A stretch of 64,000 nucleotides of DNA from JADKIH01 sp964595205 (lineage in GTDB: Bacteria > Bacteroidota > Bacteroidia > AKYH767-A > 2013-40CM-41-45), in contig CAZQOQ010000026.1 in the NCBI GenBank assembly GCA_964595205.1, positions 22,920 through 86,919 of the forward strand. Reading direction: 5' to 3'. Shown in pieces: positions 9,104 through 17,404 of the stretch. The notes beneath the pieces are model-generated. The model did not search any database. It had not been told where the DNA came from and worked only from the letters and a program-made list of their open reading frames with translations. The translations under genes were made by a program, and so were the position numbers. Numbering within the stretch: position 1 is the stretch's first letter; each line of letters begins with the position of its first letter.

Positions 9104-9481
9104 TTACATTTTGGTTGCCTTCTTCTTGTTGGCAACAGTTTTACGTTTTCCTTTTCTTGTACGCGTATTCGTCTTGGTACGCTGACCACGCACTGGTAAA
9201 CCGACACGATGACGTATACCGCGGTAGCAGTTAATGTCGACCAGGCGTTTGATGTTTAACTGAACCTCTGAGCGAAGCGCACCTTCAACCTTCAGTTCAT
9301 TGATGATTTGCCTGATTTTATTCAGTTGTTCATCATTCCAGTTTTCAACTTTAATATTATGATCTATTCCGCCTTCATCAAGAATGCGTGCAGCAGTCGA
9401 ATTACCGATACCGAAAATATAGGTAAGTCCGACAACTCCTCTTTTGTGTTTAGGTAGATCTACACCTGAAATACGAGCCAT
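9104..9481 (-). CDS. rpsM: 30S ribosomal protein S13
   Basis: A 125-residue head protein that contacts the 50S subunit and P-site tRNA. The start MARISGVDLPKHKRGV, the helix-two-turn-helix VGLTYIFGIGNSTA, and the C-terminal RGQRTKTNTRTRKGKRKTV are standard. It is separated from the upstream rpmJ by a 106-nt gap filled with repeat words, unusual inside this operon. Confidence 0.98.
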   Translation of the reverse strand: MARISGVDLPKHKRGVVGLTYIFGIGNSTAARILDEGGIDHNIKVENWNDEQLNKIRQIINELKVEGALRSEVQLNIKRLVDINCYRGIRHRVGLPVRGQRTKTNTRTRKGKRKTVANKKKATKM

Positions 9482-9518
9482 TTATTTTTTGTTTGTTATT
9501 GTTAGTTCTTACTTTTTC

Positions 9519-9586
9519 AATTAGTTGATTCGTTAATTAGTTGATTCGTTAATTAACTAATTAACGAATTAGCTAATCAACTAATT
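9519..9586. repeat. Hairpin-forming TTAGTTGATT repeat array between rpmJ and rpsM
   Basis: Words of the form AATTAGTTGATTCG and their complements fill this gap. AATTAGTTGATT at 9519-9530 has an exact inverted copy, AATCAACTAATT, at 9575-9586, with further inverted words inside. On the minus strand the array begins immediately after the rpmJ stop codon. The same word family occurs at five other places in the window. Confidence 0.75.
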
Positions 9587-9587
9587 A

Positions 9588-9704
9588 TTACCCCTGGCGC
9601 TGCTTGAAGCGCGGGTTTTTCTTGTTAATTACATACAATCTGCCTTTACGACGTACGATGATACAATCGACAGATCTCTTTTTTATAGCAGGTTTTACTT
9701 TCAT
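9588..9704 (-). CDS. rpmJ: 50S ribosomal protein L36, zinc-free form
   Basis: A 38-residue protein with the family start MKVKPAIKKRSVDC and end NPRFKQRQG. L36 usually binds zinc through Cys11, Cys14, Cys27 and His33; here positions 11, 27 and 33 are Ser, Asn and Phe and only Cys14 remains, so this is a zinc-independent (C-minus) form. It lies between infA and rpsM, the usual place, but both flanking gaps are filled with repeat words. The gene is short and easily missed. Confidence 0.95.
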   Translation of the reverse strand: MKVKPAIKKRSVDCIIVRRKGRLYVINKKNPRFKQRQG

Positions 9705-9713
9705 TTCCTTTAT

Positions 9714-9788
9714 CGTTTGGCGTTTGCCGTTTGGCGTTTGATTCTTTGATTTCTGTTTACTGTTTACTAATTTTTGACCTTTGACCTA
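9714..9788. repeat. Composite word array between infA and rpmJ
   Basis: Read on the minus strand from the infA stop, GGTCAAAGGTCAAA comes first (9771-9787), then AGTAAACAGTAAACAG, then several CCAAACG words (9714-9740). All three word types recur elsewhere: GGTCAAA after alaS, ACAGTAAA after the M23 gene at 49.6 kb, and CCAAACG in folE and mqnD. The array also holds the region where the rpmJ ribosome-binding site should be. Confidence 0.7.
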
Positions 9789-9790
9789 AA

Positions 9791-10009
9791 TTATTTATAC
9801 CTGTAGGTAATTCTACCTTTGGTTAAATCATACGGCGACATTTCCACCTTTACCTTATCGCCCGGAAGAATTTTAATATAATTCATCCTCATCTTCCCTG
9901 ATATATGAGCGATTATCTCATGACCATTTTCCAGTTCAACACGGAACATTGCATTTGATAATGCCTCTGTAATAGTGCCGTCTTGTTCAATGTTTGCCTG
10001 TTTCGCCAC
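9791..10009 (-). CDS. infA: Translation initiation factor IF-1
   Basis: A 72-residue S1/OB-fold protein that blocks the A site during initiation. MAKQANIEQDGTI, FRVELENGHEIIAHISGKMR and the end YDLTKGRITYRYK match the family along its full length. The start codon is GTG at 10009. It lies 6 nt after map and upstream of rpmJ, the normal Bacteroidota order secY-map-infA-rpmJ. Confidence 0.98.
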   Translation of the reverse strand: MAKQANIEQDGTITEALSNAMFRVELENGHEIIAHISGKMRMNYIKILPGDKVKVEMSPYDLTKGRITYRYK

Positions 10010-10015
10010 GTCTGT

Positions 10016-10810
10016 TTAACTGACTTTTGTATTTATGTTTTCTTTTAGTACTTCTTCTATATATTTAAATGAACTTAATATATCTGCCTCACCTTTTCTG
10101 ATTGCCACCGTGTGTTCGAAGTGAGCAGATGGTTTTCTGTCTGCCGTCCGAACCGTCCATCCGTCCTTTTCATGAACCACTGCCTTACTTCCCATATTTA
10201 TCATCGGTTCTATGGCAATCACCAATCCTTCTTTCAGCACCATTCCCGTACCGCTCTTCCCATAGTTTGGAACTTCTGGTTTCTCGTGAAGATGCCGTCC
10301 GATACCATGACCAACCAATTCTCTCACTACTGAAAAACCATTAGCCTCTGCATGCATCTGAACGGCGTGACTGATATCTCCTAACCGGTTACCGGCAACT
10401 GCCTTTTCGATTCCCTTATAGAGTGATTCGCGGGTAATCTTGAGAAGTTTCATGGTCTCATTGTCGATCTCACCGATAGCGAATGTATAGGCAGAATCTC
10501 CATAAAAACCATTCTTCAAAATTCCGAAATCAACCGAACAGATATCTCCGTCGCGTAATTCGGTATTGTTTGGAATACCGTGAACCACCTGCGCATTTAC
10601 AGAAATACAAACCGAATTTGGAAATCCGTTGTAATTCAAAAATGCCGGCGTCGCATGATTGTCTCTCGCAAACTCTTCAGCAATGCGATCGAGATCCAGC
10701 GTGGTAATACCGGGCCTGATGACTTTCGCCACTTCAGCTAAGGTTTTGGCAACAAGCAAAGAACTTTCTCTTATTAACTCAATCTCCTCGTTTGTCTTAT
10801 AGTACAGCAT
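10016..10810 (-). CDS. map: Methionine aminopeptidase, type I
   Basis: A 264-residue enzyme that removes the initiator methionine from new proteins. The five metal ligands of the pita-bread fold can be placed: Asp in CSVDFG and in YGDSAYTF, His in GHGIGRHLHE, Glu in IEPMINMG, and Glu in the final FEHTVAI segment. No N-terminal extension is present, as in type Ia enzymes. It follows secY after 30 nt within the spc operon. Confidence 0.97.
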   Translation of the reverse strand: MLYYKTNEEIELIRESSLLVAKTLAEVAKVIRPGITTLDLDRIAEEFARDNHATPAFLNYNGFPNSVCISVNAQVVHGIPNNTELRDGDICSVDFGILKNGFYGDSAYTFAIGEIDNETMKLLKITRESLYKGIEKAVAGNRLGDISHAVQMHAEANGFSVVRELVGHGIGRHLHEKPEVPNYGKSGTGMVLKEGLVIAIEPMINMGSKAVVHEKDGWTVRTADRKPSAHFEHTVAIRKGEADILSSFKYIEEVLKENINTKVS

Positions 10811-10840
10811 ATGTCTTTCTTTCTTCTGACATTACCGAAC

Positions 10841-12202
10841 TTAGACCGCAGATGCTACCTGCGTATTCCTTCCTTTGATCCTTCCACTCTTCATCAGTCC
10901 ATCGTAATGACGCATCAGCAAATGGCTCTCTATCTGTTGAAGCGTATCCAGTACAACACCCACCAGGATCAGGAGAGATGTCCCTCCGTAAAAGTGAGCG
11001 AAGTTGTTGTTGATATTTAACAGCAATGCAAATGTCGGCATGATGGCAATGAAGGCGAGGAATATTGCCCCCGGCAAAGTGATCCTCGACATCACGTCGT
11101 CAATGAATTCCGCCGTACTGCGGCCCGGTTTCACACCGGGGATAAATCCGTTGTTTCGCTTCATGTCATCTGCCATCTGATTCGGATTCACTGCAATCGC
11201 AGTATAGAAATAGGTGAATAGAATGATGAGCGTCGCAAAGACAAAGTTGTACCAGAAGGATGTGAAATTTCCGAAGGTCGTAAGCACGCCCTGGGAAGCA
11301 GCCGAGTCCGGGAAAAACTGGGCGATAGTGGCGGGAATGAACATGATTGCCTGCGCAAAAATGATTGGCATAACACCTGCAGCATTTACCTTTAAAGGAA
11401 TATACTGACGTACGCCACCGTATTGCTTATTTCCAACAATCTTCTTTGCAAAATTTACCGGTATCCTGCGCGTACCCTGAACAAGAAGTATTACCATCGC
11501 AATCACCGCCCCGAGTGCAACGAGTTCGAGGAGCAATACGACCATTCCTCCATTTGCATTGGCGCGTGAAAGAACTTCATCCCTGAGAGCGGCCGGGAGA
11601 CGTGCGATAATCCCGATCATGATGATCAGAGAAATACCATTTCCAATTCCTTTGTCCGTAATCCTCTCACCAAGCCACATCACGAATATCGTTCCTGCAA
11701 CGAGTATGACGATAGAAGTGAACCAGAACGTAAACGGCGAAACGAGCTCGGGATTTGTAACCGAGATGATCGCACCCGGAACCTGTGAACGTAAATTCAC
11801 GATGTATCCCGGCGCCTGGAATGCGGTAATGATCACCGTAAGCCAGCGGGTGATGTTATTGATACGCTTTCTTCCGCTTTCTCCTTCCTTCTGCAATTTC
11901 TGGAAATAGGGTATTGCTATACTTAACAACTGGATCACGATGGATGCGGAGATGTAAGGCATGATACCCAATGCAAAAATCGATGAATGGGAAAATGCAC
12001 CACCCGAAAACATATCGAGTAATCCAAGTACTCCTCCAGATGTCTGGTTCTGCAGAGCAGCCAGTTTTTCCGGATCTACACCGGGAAGCACGATGTGCGT
12101 ACCCAGGCGGTAGATAAGAAGGAAAAGAAGAGTATTAAGAATACGAATTCTGAGATCTTCGATCTTAAAGATATTACGTATTGTCTGTATGAGGTTTTTC
12201 AT
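10841..12202 (-). CDS. secY: Protein translocase subunit SecY
   Basis: The 453-residue channel subunit of the Sec translocon in the inner membrane. Ten hydrophobic segments can be counted, and the N-terminus (FKIEDLRIRILNTLLFLLIYRLGTHI quoted in part as LRIRILNTLLFLLIYRLG) and the plug/loop region FSGGAFSHSSIFALGIMPYI are characteristic. It starts 3 nt after the rplO stop, so the two are coupled. All exported proteins in this window with signal peptides depend on this channel. Confidence 0.98.
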   Translation of the reverse strand: MKNLIQTIRNIFKIEDLRIRILNTLLFLLIYRLGTHIVLPGVDPEKLAALQNQTSGGVLGLLDMFSGGAFSHSSIFALGIMPYISASIVIQLLSIAIPYFQKLQKEGESGRKRINNITRWLTVIITAFQAPGYIVNLRSQVPGAIISVTNPELVSPFTFWFTSIVILVAGTIFVMWLGERITDKGIGNGISLIIMIGIIARLPAALRDEVLSRANANGGMVVLLLELVALGAVIAMVILLVQGTRRIPVNFAKKIVGNKQYGGVRQYIPLKVNAAGVMPIIFAQAIMFIPATIAQFFPDSAASQGVLTTFGNFTSFWYNFVFATLIILFTYFYTAIAVNPNQMADDMKRNNGFIPGVKPGRSTAEFIDDVMSRITLPGAIFLAFIAIMPTFALLLNINNNFAHFYGGTSLLILVGVVLDTLQQIESHLLMRHYDGLMKSGRIKGRNTQVASAV

Positions 12203-12205
12203 AGC

Positions 12206-12652
12206 TTAGATGGTAGAAGTACTTCCTCCCTTTGCTTCAATTGCTTCTTTTGCGGTGGCTGAGAAAGCATGAGCCTTCACATCCAACTTTGATTTTAATT
12301 CACCTCTTCCGAGGATTTTCACACGCTCAGCTTTCTGAGCGAGACCATTTTCAACAAGCACGTTAAAATCGATGCTTGTAATTTTTTTAGAATCCGCAAG
12401 CGCCTGAAGCGTATCGAGATTGATTCCGTGATATTCCACACGGAATGGATTCTTGAATCCGAACTTCGGCAGGCGTCTCTGCAAAGGCATTTGTCCGCCT
12501 TCAAAGCCACGCTTCGAAGAATAACCGGAACGCGATTGCGCACCTTTGTGACCACGTGTAGACGTGCCGCCTTTACCGGAGCCGGTTCCGCGACCGATTC
12601 GCTTGGTACTTTTAACTGAACCTTCTGCAGGCTTTAGTGATGATAAATTCAT
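12206..12652 (-). CDS. rplO: 50S ribosomal protein L15
   Basis: A 148-residue late-assembly protein of the large subunit. The start MNLSSLKPAEGSVKS, the Gly/Arg-rich extension GRGTGSGKGGTSTRGHKG and the segment GGQMPLQRRLPKFGF are typical. It lies between rpmD and secY in the standard order. Nothing unusual is seen. Confidence 0.98.
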   Translation of the reverse strand: MNLSSLKPAEGSVKSTKRIGRGTGSGKGGTSTRGHKGAQSRSGYSSKRGFEGGQMPLQRRLPKFGFKNPFRVEYHGINLDTLQALADSKKITSIDFNVLVENGLAQKAERVKILGRGELKSKLDVKAHAFSATAKEAIEAKGGSTSTI

Positions 12653-12683
12653 GAGTGAAATATCTGATCTGAATTATTCTCGA

Positions 12684-12863
12684 TTAACTTTCTTTTACTT
12701 CTACCAGGTGTTTAACGGTATTGATCATACCTAAGATCTGTGGCGTTTTCTCCTTTTCTACCGTGCGCTGCATCTTGTTTAAACCCAAAGCAGCAAGTGT
12801 TCGCTTCTGGTTTTCCGGACGGTCGATACCACTCTTGATTAGTTTAATTTTAATTTTAGACAT
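12684..12863 (-). CDS. rpmD: 50S ribosomal protein L30
   Basis: A 59-residue protein, short enough to be overlooked. The translation starts MSKIKIKLIKSGIDRP and continues through RTLAALGLNKMQRTVE, the hallmark of L30, ending HLVEVKES. It lies 20 nt after rpsE and 31 nt before rplO, its usual place in the spc operon. The ATG at 12863 and the TAA at 12684-12686 are both clear. Confidence 0.96.
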   Translation of the reverse strand: MSKIKIKLIKSGIDRPENQKRTLAALGLNKMQRTVEKEKTPQILGMINTVKHLVEVKES

Positions 12864-12883
12864 TACTGTTTATCGTTAATGGC

Positions 12884-13405
12884 TTATTTGCCGGTGAATA
12901 CTTTTGACATTTTAATACCACGATGCTGAGCAACCGTTGCAGGATCTCTCATCCGAAGCAAAGCATCGATTGTAGCTTTTACCACGTTATGCGGATTTGA
13001 ACTTCCTTTTGATTTTGCAAGTACATCATGAATCCCGACGCTCTCCAAAACCGCACGCATCGCACCACCGGCAATTACACCGGTTCCTGCCGCTGCAGGC
13101 TTAAGAAACACCAACGCTCCACCGTATTTTCCATATGCTTCGTGAGGTACGGTTCCCTTCAATACAGGAACTTTCACAAGATTCTTCTTCGCGTCGTCGA
13201 TTCCTTTCTGAACTGCGTCGGTAACTTCTTTTGCTTTGCCGAGTCCGTGACCGACAACGCCTGTCTCGTCGCCTACTACCACAATTGCGGCAAAACTGAA
13301 GGCCCTGCCTCCTTTAGTAACTTTCGTTACACGGTTAACCGTCACGAGTCGGTCTTTCAATTCGATCTCGCTTGATTTAACTCTCTTTACATTTGTTGCT
13401 GACAT
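12884..13405 (-). CDS. rpsE: 30S ribosomal protein S5
   Basis: A 173-residue protein important for decoding accuracy. The S5 double-stranded RNA-binding motif (LVTVNRVTKVTKGGRAFSF at about 19-37, VVGDETGVVGHGLGKAKEV) and the C-terminal domain (GGAMRAVLESVGIHDVLAKS) are complete. It is followed by rpmD and preceded by rplR, as usual. Confidence 0.98.
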   Translation of the reverse strand: MSATNVKRVKSSEIELKDRLVTVNRVTKVTKGGRAFSFAAIVVVGDETGVVGHGLGKAKEVTDAVQKGIDDAKKNLVKVPVLKGTVPHEAYGKYGGALVFLKPAAAGTGVIAGGAMRAVLESVGIHDVLAKSKGSSNPHNVVKATIDALLRMRDPATVAQHRGIKMSKVFTGK

Positions 13406-13435
13406 ATTTCTTTCGGGTAAGAGTATTTTCTTTTT

Positions 13436-13789
13436 TTAAAATTTTAATCCTGCTTCACGTGCACCTTCTGCGAGGGCCTTCACACGACCATGGTACAGGT
13501 AACCACCACGATCAAAGACAACCGCGCTGATTCCATTCTGTGTCGCCTTTTCTGCGATCGCTTTACCGACTGCTTTGGCGATATCAACTTTGTTTGCTTT
13601 CATCCCACCGAAATCTTTCGAGGCAGATGACGCAGCCGCCAGGGTAACGCCGTTTAAATCATCGATGATCTGAGCATATATCTGCTTATTGCTGCGAAAC
13701 ACTGATAAACGTGGTGTTTCTGCCGTCCCCTTTATCGTTTTACGAATTCGGGTCTGGATGCTTTTCCTACGGAGCTGTTTTCTTAACAT
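13436..13789 (-). CDS. rplR: 50S ribosomal protein L18
   Basis: A 117-residue 5S rRNA-binding protein. The basic N-terminus (RRKSIQTRIRKTIKG), RLSVFRSNKQIYAQIIDD, and the end VFDRGGYLYHGRVKALAEGA identify it. Length is normal. It begins 7 nt after rplF. Confidence 0.97.
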   Translation of the reverse strand: MLRKQLRRKSIQTRIRKTIKGTAETPRLSVFRSNKQIYAQIIDDLNGVTLAAASSASKDFGGMKANKVDIAKAVGKAIAEKATQNGISAVVFDRGGYLYHGRVKALAEGAREAGLKF

Positions 13790-13796
13790 GGGTCAA

Positions 13797-14351
13797 TTAT
13801 TTTTTAGCTGCTGATTTTCCGGCCTTTCTTCTCAATACTTCGCCGGAGAATTTAATACCTTTTCCTTTATATGGTTCCGGAGCACGTAATGACCGGATCT
13901 TTGCTGCAACCGCACCAAGCAATTGCTTGTCGATGCTCTCGAGAATGATCGTCGGGTTTTGCCCTTTTTCCTGTTTGGTCGACACCTTTATTTCTGAAGG
14001 TAATTCAAAAATAAAATGGTGAGAATAACCCAGCACAAGATCAAGAAGCTGCCCCTGGTTGGTTGCTTTATAACCTACACCAACCAATTCCTGCTCTTTC
14101 TTAAATCCCTGCGACACACCGATCACCATGTTATTGATCAATGAACGGTAAAGTCCGTGCAATGCACGATTTTGTTTTGTGTCAGTCACTCGTTCAACCG
14201 TGAGCGTGGTTCCATCAACATTTACTTTTATACCACCGGCAATCTTTTGGTTAAGCTCGCCTTTTGGTCCTTTCACGCTAACATTATCGCCGTTGACTTT
14301 CACCTCGACTTTTGCTGGTAGTGTGATTGGTAATTTTCCTATACGTGACAT
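13797..14351 (-). CDS. rplF: 50S ribosomal protein L6
   Basis: A 184-residue protein near the factor-binding site. It has the two duplicated L6 domains; MSRIGKLPITLPAKVEV opens the first, and the C-terminal signature PEPYKGKGIKFSGEVLRRKAG closes the second. It lies between rpsH and rplR with a 22-nt gap to rpsH. Confidence 0.98.
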   Translation of the reverse strand: MSRIGKLPITLPAKVEVKVNGDNVSVKGPKGELNQKIAGGIKVNVDGTTLTVERVTDTKQNRALHGLYRSLINNMVIGVSQGFKKEQELVGVGYKATNQGQLLDLVLGYSHHFIFELPSEIKVSTKQEKGQNPTIILESIDKQLLGAVAAKIRSLRAPEPYKGKGIKFSGEVLRRKAGKSAAKK

Positions 14352-14373
14352 TTGTCTTTCTGAATTTTTAAGA

Positions 14374-14769
14374 TTAATAAACGTAGCAAAGCACTTCGCC
14401 GCCGACTTTTTCCTGTTTCGCTTCTTTGTCTGTCATTACACCTTTCGATGTGGATAGAATGGCAATGCCGAGCCCGTTCAACACGCGCGGCATGGTTTCG
14501 ATGCCCGCATATTTTCTTAAACCTGGCTTGCTGATACGCGTAAGGTTGCGTATTGCCGGCACCTTTGTTACAGGGTGATACTTCAAGGCAATCTTGATAA
14601 GGCCTTGCTTGTCGTCGTCATCAAATTTATAATCGAGAATATATCCTTTCTCTTTTAAAATCTTTGTCATTTCCTTCTTTAGATTCGAAGCAGGCACCTG
14701 TACGATGCGATGATTTGCCTTTACGGCATTTCGAATACGGGTAATGAAGTCTGCAATAGGATCTGTCAT
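14374..14769 (-). CDS. rpsH: 30S ribosomal protein S8
   Basis: A 131-residue 16S rRNA-binding protein. MTDPIADFITRIRNAVKANH at the N-terminus and STSKGVMTDKEAKQEKVGGE at the C-terminus match the family. In enterobacteria S8 represses its own operon; no such site can be judged here. It lies between rpsN and rplF. Confidence 0.98.
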   Translation of the reverse strand: MTDPIADFITRIRNAVKANHRIVQVPASNLKKEMTKILKEKGYILDYKFDDDDKQGLIKIALKYHPVTKVPAIRNLTRISKPGLRKYAGIETMPRVLNGLGIAILSTSKGVMTDKEAKQEKVGGEVLCYVY

Positions 14770-14808
14770 TGTTATTGTGTTATACTTGTCCTTGTTTCTG
14801 TTTATAAT

Positions 14809-15078
14809 TTACCAACTGGCCTTTGTTACTCCCGGGATCTTTCCATCCAGGGCCATTTTACGGAATACGTTTCTTGAAATTCCAAACGTCCGCATATAAC
14901 CACGTGGTCTTCCTGTAAGTTTACAACGATTGTGTTTACGAACCGGAGAGGCATTCTTTGGAAGCTTATCAAGTGCTTCGTAATCTCCTGCGGCTTTAAG
15001 CGCTTTACGCTTTGCAGCGTAGCGTGCCGACATTTGTGCGCGCTTCACTTCTCTTGCCTTCATTGATTCTTTTGCCAT
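14809..15078 (-). CDS. rpsN: 30S ribosomal protein S14, zinc-free form
   Basis: An 89-residue S14 of the long type. It contains RCKLTGRPRGYMRTFGISRN but only one cysteine, so the CxxC-x12-CxxC zinc ribbon of the short S14 is absent. Together with L36 it makes two zinc-free ribosomal proteins in this operon. It lies between rplE and rpsH. Confidence 0.97.
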   Translation of the reverse strand: MAKESMKAREVKRAQMSARYAAKRKALKAAGDYEALDKLPKNASPVRKHNRCKLTGRPRGYMRTFGISRNVFRKMALDGKIPGVTKASW

Positions 15079-15107
15079 GTTACTTTATTTTGCTGTTCTG
15101 TTTTTTT

Positions 15108-15659
15108 TTAATTTGTCCTGAATGGTAAACCGAATTCTTTCATCAACTCCATCGCTTCCTCGTCAGTCTTTGCGGAAGTGACAAACGTAATGTCCATTCC
15201 CGTTACTTTTCCTACCTTATCGATATCGATTTCCGGGAAGATGATCTGCTCGGTGATTCCAAGTGTATAATTTCCATTGCCATCGAATCCTTTTGGATTG
15301 ATACCGCGGAAATCGCGGATACGCGGAAGTGAAACCGAAATCAATCTGTCGAGGAATTCGTACATATTCACATCGCGCAGTGTAACCCGCACACCGATAG
15401 GAACATTCACACGCAATTTGAAATTCGAAATATCTTTCTTCGATTTTACCGATACGGCTTTTTGACCGGTTACCATCGTCATTTCATTAATCGCAGCCTC
15501 AATAAGCTTTTTATCACTTACCGCATCGCCAACTCCCTGGTTAATGCAGATCTTCAGAAAGCGAGGAACCTGCATCGAACTTTTGTAGTTGAATTTTTTT
15601 GCAAGAGCCGGTACAACTTCTTTTGTGTACTTCTCTTTTAATCTTGGAACGTATGCCAT
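15108..15659 (-). CDS. rplE: 50S ribosomal protein L5
   Basis: A 183-residue 5S rRNA-binding protein of the central protuberance. VPRFLKICINQGVGDAVSDK, the loop LRVNVPIGVRVTLR and DFRGINPKGFDGNGNYTLG are diagnostic. Its ATG overlaps the rplX stop codon (TAATG), which implies translational coupling. Confidence 0.98.
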   Translation of the reverse strand: MAYVPRLKEKYTKEVVPALAKKFNYKSSMQVPRFLKICINQGVGDAVSDKKLIEAAINEMTMVTGQKAVSVKSKKDISNFKLRVNVPIGVRVTLRDVNMYEFLDRLISVSLPRIRDFRGINPKGFDGNGNYTLGITEQIIFPEIDIDKVGKVTGMDITFVTSAKTDEEAMELMKEFGLPFRTN

Positions 15660-15994
15660 TATTTTATTACCTCCTCAGATTTTTTTGAGTAACGAACTAA
15701 TTTTTCATCTTCCATCCTGCGTCCGACGCGGGTAGCATTTCCCTTACCATCCACCAGCAACACATTTGAAATATGTATGGCTGCTTCTTTCTTCACGATA
15801 CCGCCCTGTGTCTGTTTCGCATTCGGCTTGGTATGTTTGCTGACCATGTTTACGCCTTCAACCAACACCTTGCTCTTATCGCGAATCACCTCAAGTACGC
15901 GACCTTGCGCTCCTTTCGAATCGCCGGCAATTACCTTTACGATATCGCCCTTGCGGATCTTCAGCTTTGCCTGTTTGTTATATTTTCTTTCCAT
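15659..15994 (-). CDS. rplX: 50S ribosomal protein L24
   Basis: A 111-residue assembly initiator of the 50S subunit. The KOW motif is visible at about residues 14-41 (KGDIVKVIAGDSKGAQGRVL), followed by VEGVNMVSKHTKPNAKQTQG. Its stop codon overlaps the rplE start. It lies 15 nt after rplN. Confidence 0.97.
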   Translation of the reverse strand: MERKYNKQAKLKIRKGDIVKVIAGDSKGAQGRVLEVIRDKSKVLVEGVNMVSKHTKPNAKQTQGGIVKKEAAIHISNVLLVDGKGNATRVGRRMEDEKLVRYSKKSEEVIK

Positions 15995-16008
15995 TGTTAT
16001 AAAGTTCT

Positions 16009-16377
16009 TTAGAGTACTTCGGGAGCAAGTGAAACGATTTTCATAAATTGCTTTTCACGCAGTTCACGGGCAACCGGTCCGAAAATACGGGTACCTCTCA
16101 ATTCGTCCTGTGCCGTCAGTAGCACGACTGCATTGTCATCAAAACGGATATAGGATCCATCCTGGCGCTTTACTTCTTTCTTGGTTCTGACAACCACTGC
16201 CTTTGAAACCGTTCCTTTTTTAATATTGCCTGAAGGAAGGGCGTGTTTAACGGTAACGACAATCTTGTCGCCAACACTTGCATATTTTTTACGTGTGCCG
16301 CCCAATACACGGATGCATAAAACTTCTTTTGCTCCGCTGTTATCGGCTACTACACATCTGGATTCTTGCTGTATCAT
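16009..16377 (-). CDS. rplN: 50S ribosomal protein L14
   Basis: A 122-residue protein at the subunit interface. MIQQESRCVVADNSGAKEVL opens the chain and the end GPVARELREKQFMKIVSLAPEVL (last 16 residues are enough: EKQFMKIVSLAPEVL) is nearly invariant in the family. It lies between rpsQ and rplX. Nothing unusual is seen. Confidence 0.98.
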   Translation of the reverse strand: MIQQESRCVVADNSGAKEVLCIRVLGGTRKKYASVGDKIVVTVKHALPSGNIKKGTVSKAVVVRTKKEVKRQDGSYIRFDDNAVVLLTAQDELRGTRIFGPVARELREKQFMKIVSLAPEVL

Positions 16378-16419
16378 CTCTCAGTAATATTATTCGTTTA
16401 TCAATATTCCCCGTTGAAA

Positions 16420-16704
16420 TTATTTTGCCTTTTCGATAATCTGTTTCAACCTCCAGCACTTGTTTTTGCTGATCGGACGCGTCTCGGCGATTGTCACCAG
16501 GTCTCCCGGACCACATTCGTTTTTCTCGTCGTGAGCCATGAACTTCGAAGTAAGCTTGATGAACTTGCCGTACTTTTCGTGTTTCACCTTTCGCTCAACC
16601 GCAACCACGATGCTCTTGTTCATTTTGGTGCTGACAACAACGCCTGTCCGCTCCTTACGGAGTCCGCGTTTTTCTGTAGTTGTATTTTCCATTGTATTGG
16701 TCAT
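16420..16704 (-). CDS. rpsQ: 30S ribosomal protein S17
   Basis: A primary 16S rRNA-binding OB-fold protein. LRKERTGVVVSTKMNKSIVV and the later GDLVTIAETRPISKNKCWRL are characteristic. The ATG at 16704, 2 nt after the rpmC stop, gives 94 residues; the ATG at 16692 would give 90. The extra Thr-rich residues are not conserved, so the exact start is uncertain. Confidence 0.96.
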   Translation of the reverse strand: MTNTMENTTTEKRGLRKERTGVVVSTKMNKSIVVAVERKVKHEKYGKFIKLTSKFMAHDEKNECGPGDLVTIAETRPISKNKCWRLKQIIEKAK

Positions 16705-16706
16705 CC

Positions 16707-16913
16707 TTATTTTTTGATTTGTTCAGCTCGCTGACGTTTTGTAAGTTCTGTATGAATCATCGCAATTCCACGACGGGTGATGCGAATCTTCATCGGATTT
16801 TCAATCGGGGAAATGGCATGATTCAATGTAAGCTTTGCATACATGTTCTTCTCCTCTTCCAGCCTGAGCTTCAGCTCGTCTGTGGTTAATTCTCTGATAT
16901 CTTCTTTTTTCAT
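16707..16913 (-). CDS. rpmC: 50S ribosomal protein L29
   Basis: A 68-residue helical hairpin protein at the tunnel exit, near the trigger factor docking site. MKKEDIRELTTDELKLRLEE and NPMKIRITRRGIAMIHTEL match the family. It lies between rplP and rpsQ. Confidence 0.97.
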   Translation of the reverse strand: MKKEDIRELTTDELKLRLEEEKNMYAKLTLNHAISPIENPMKIRITRRGIAMIHTELTKRQRAEQIKK

Positions 16914-16940
16914 TTGTTCCGCTATCTAAATCGTTATCAA

Positions 16941-17363
16941 TTATTGAGCGCTGTAATCTCTGCGCATGATAAACTTCGTATTCACCGATAATTTCTGAGC
17001 AGCCAGGCGCAATGCTTCGCGTGCAACCGCCTCAGACACACCTTCAGCTTCGAAGATGATCGTTCCCGGTTTCACAACAGCCACCCAGTATTCCGGATTA
17101 CCTTTTCCTTTACCCATACGTACCTCAGCAGGTTTTTTCGTTATCGGCTTATCAGGAAATATCCTCACCCATATCTGACCCTCACGTTTCATGAAACGGG
17201 TAACGGCCACCCTCGCAGCTTCTATCTGCTTGCTTGGAATCCATGCTATCTCGAGTGATTTAATTCCAAATGAACCAAAAGATAATTCATGCCCGCGCGT
17301 CGCATTTCCCCTGGGAACCATCTTGTGTTGTTTTCTGAATTTCGTTTTCTTCGGCTGTAACAT
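16941..17363 (-). CDS. rplP: 50S ribosomal protein L16
   Basis: A 140-residue protein that organises the A-site tRNA region. MLQPKKTKFRKQHKMVPRGN at the start and RMGKGKGNPEYWVAVVKPG in the middle are standard. It lies between rpsC and rpmC. Confidence 0.98.
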   Translation of the reverse strand: MLQPKKTKFRKQHKMVPRGNATRGHELSFGSFGIKSLEIAWIPSKQIEAARVAVTRFMKREGQIWVRIFPDKPITKKPAEVRMGKGKGNPEYWVAVVKPGTIIFEAEGVSEAVAREALRLAAQKLSVNTKFIMRRDYSAQ

Positions 17364-17404
17364 ATTCTTGTAATTCTTTTATTCTGGTTTGTAATTGCAA
17401 TCGA

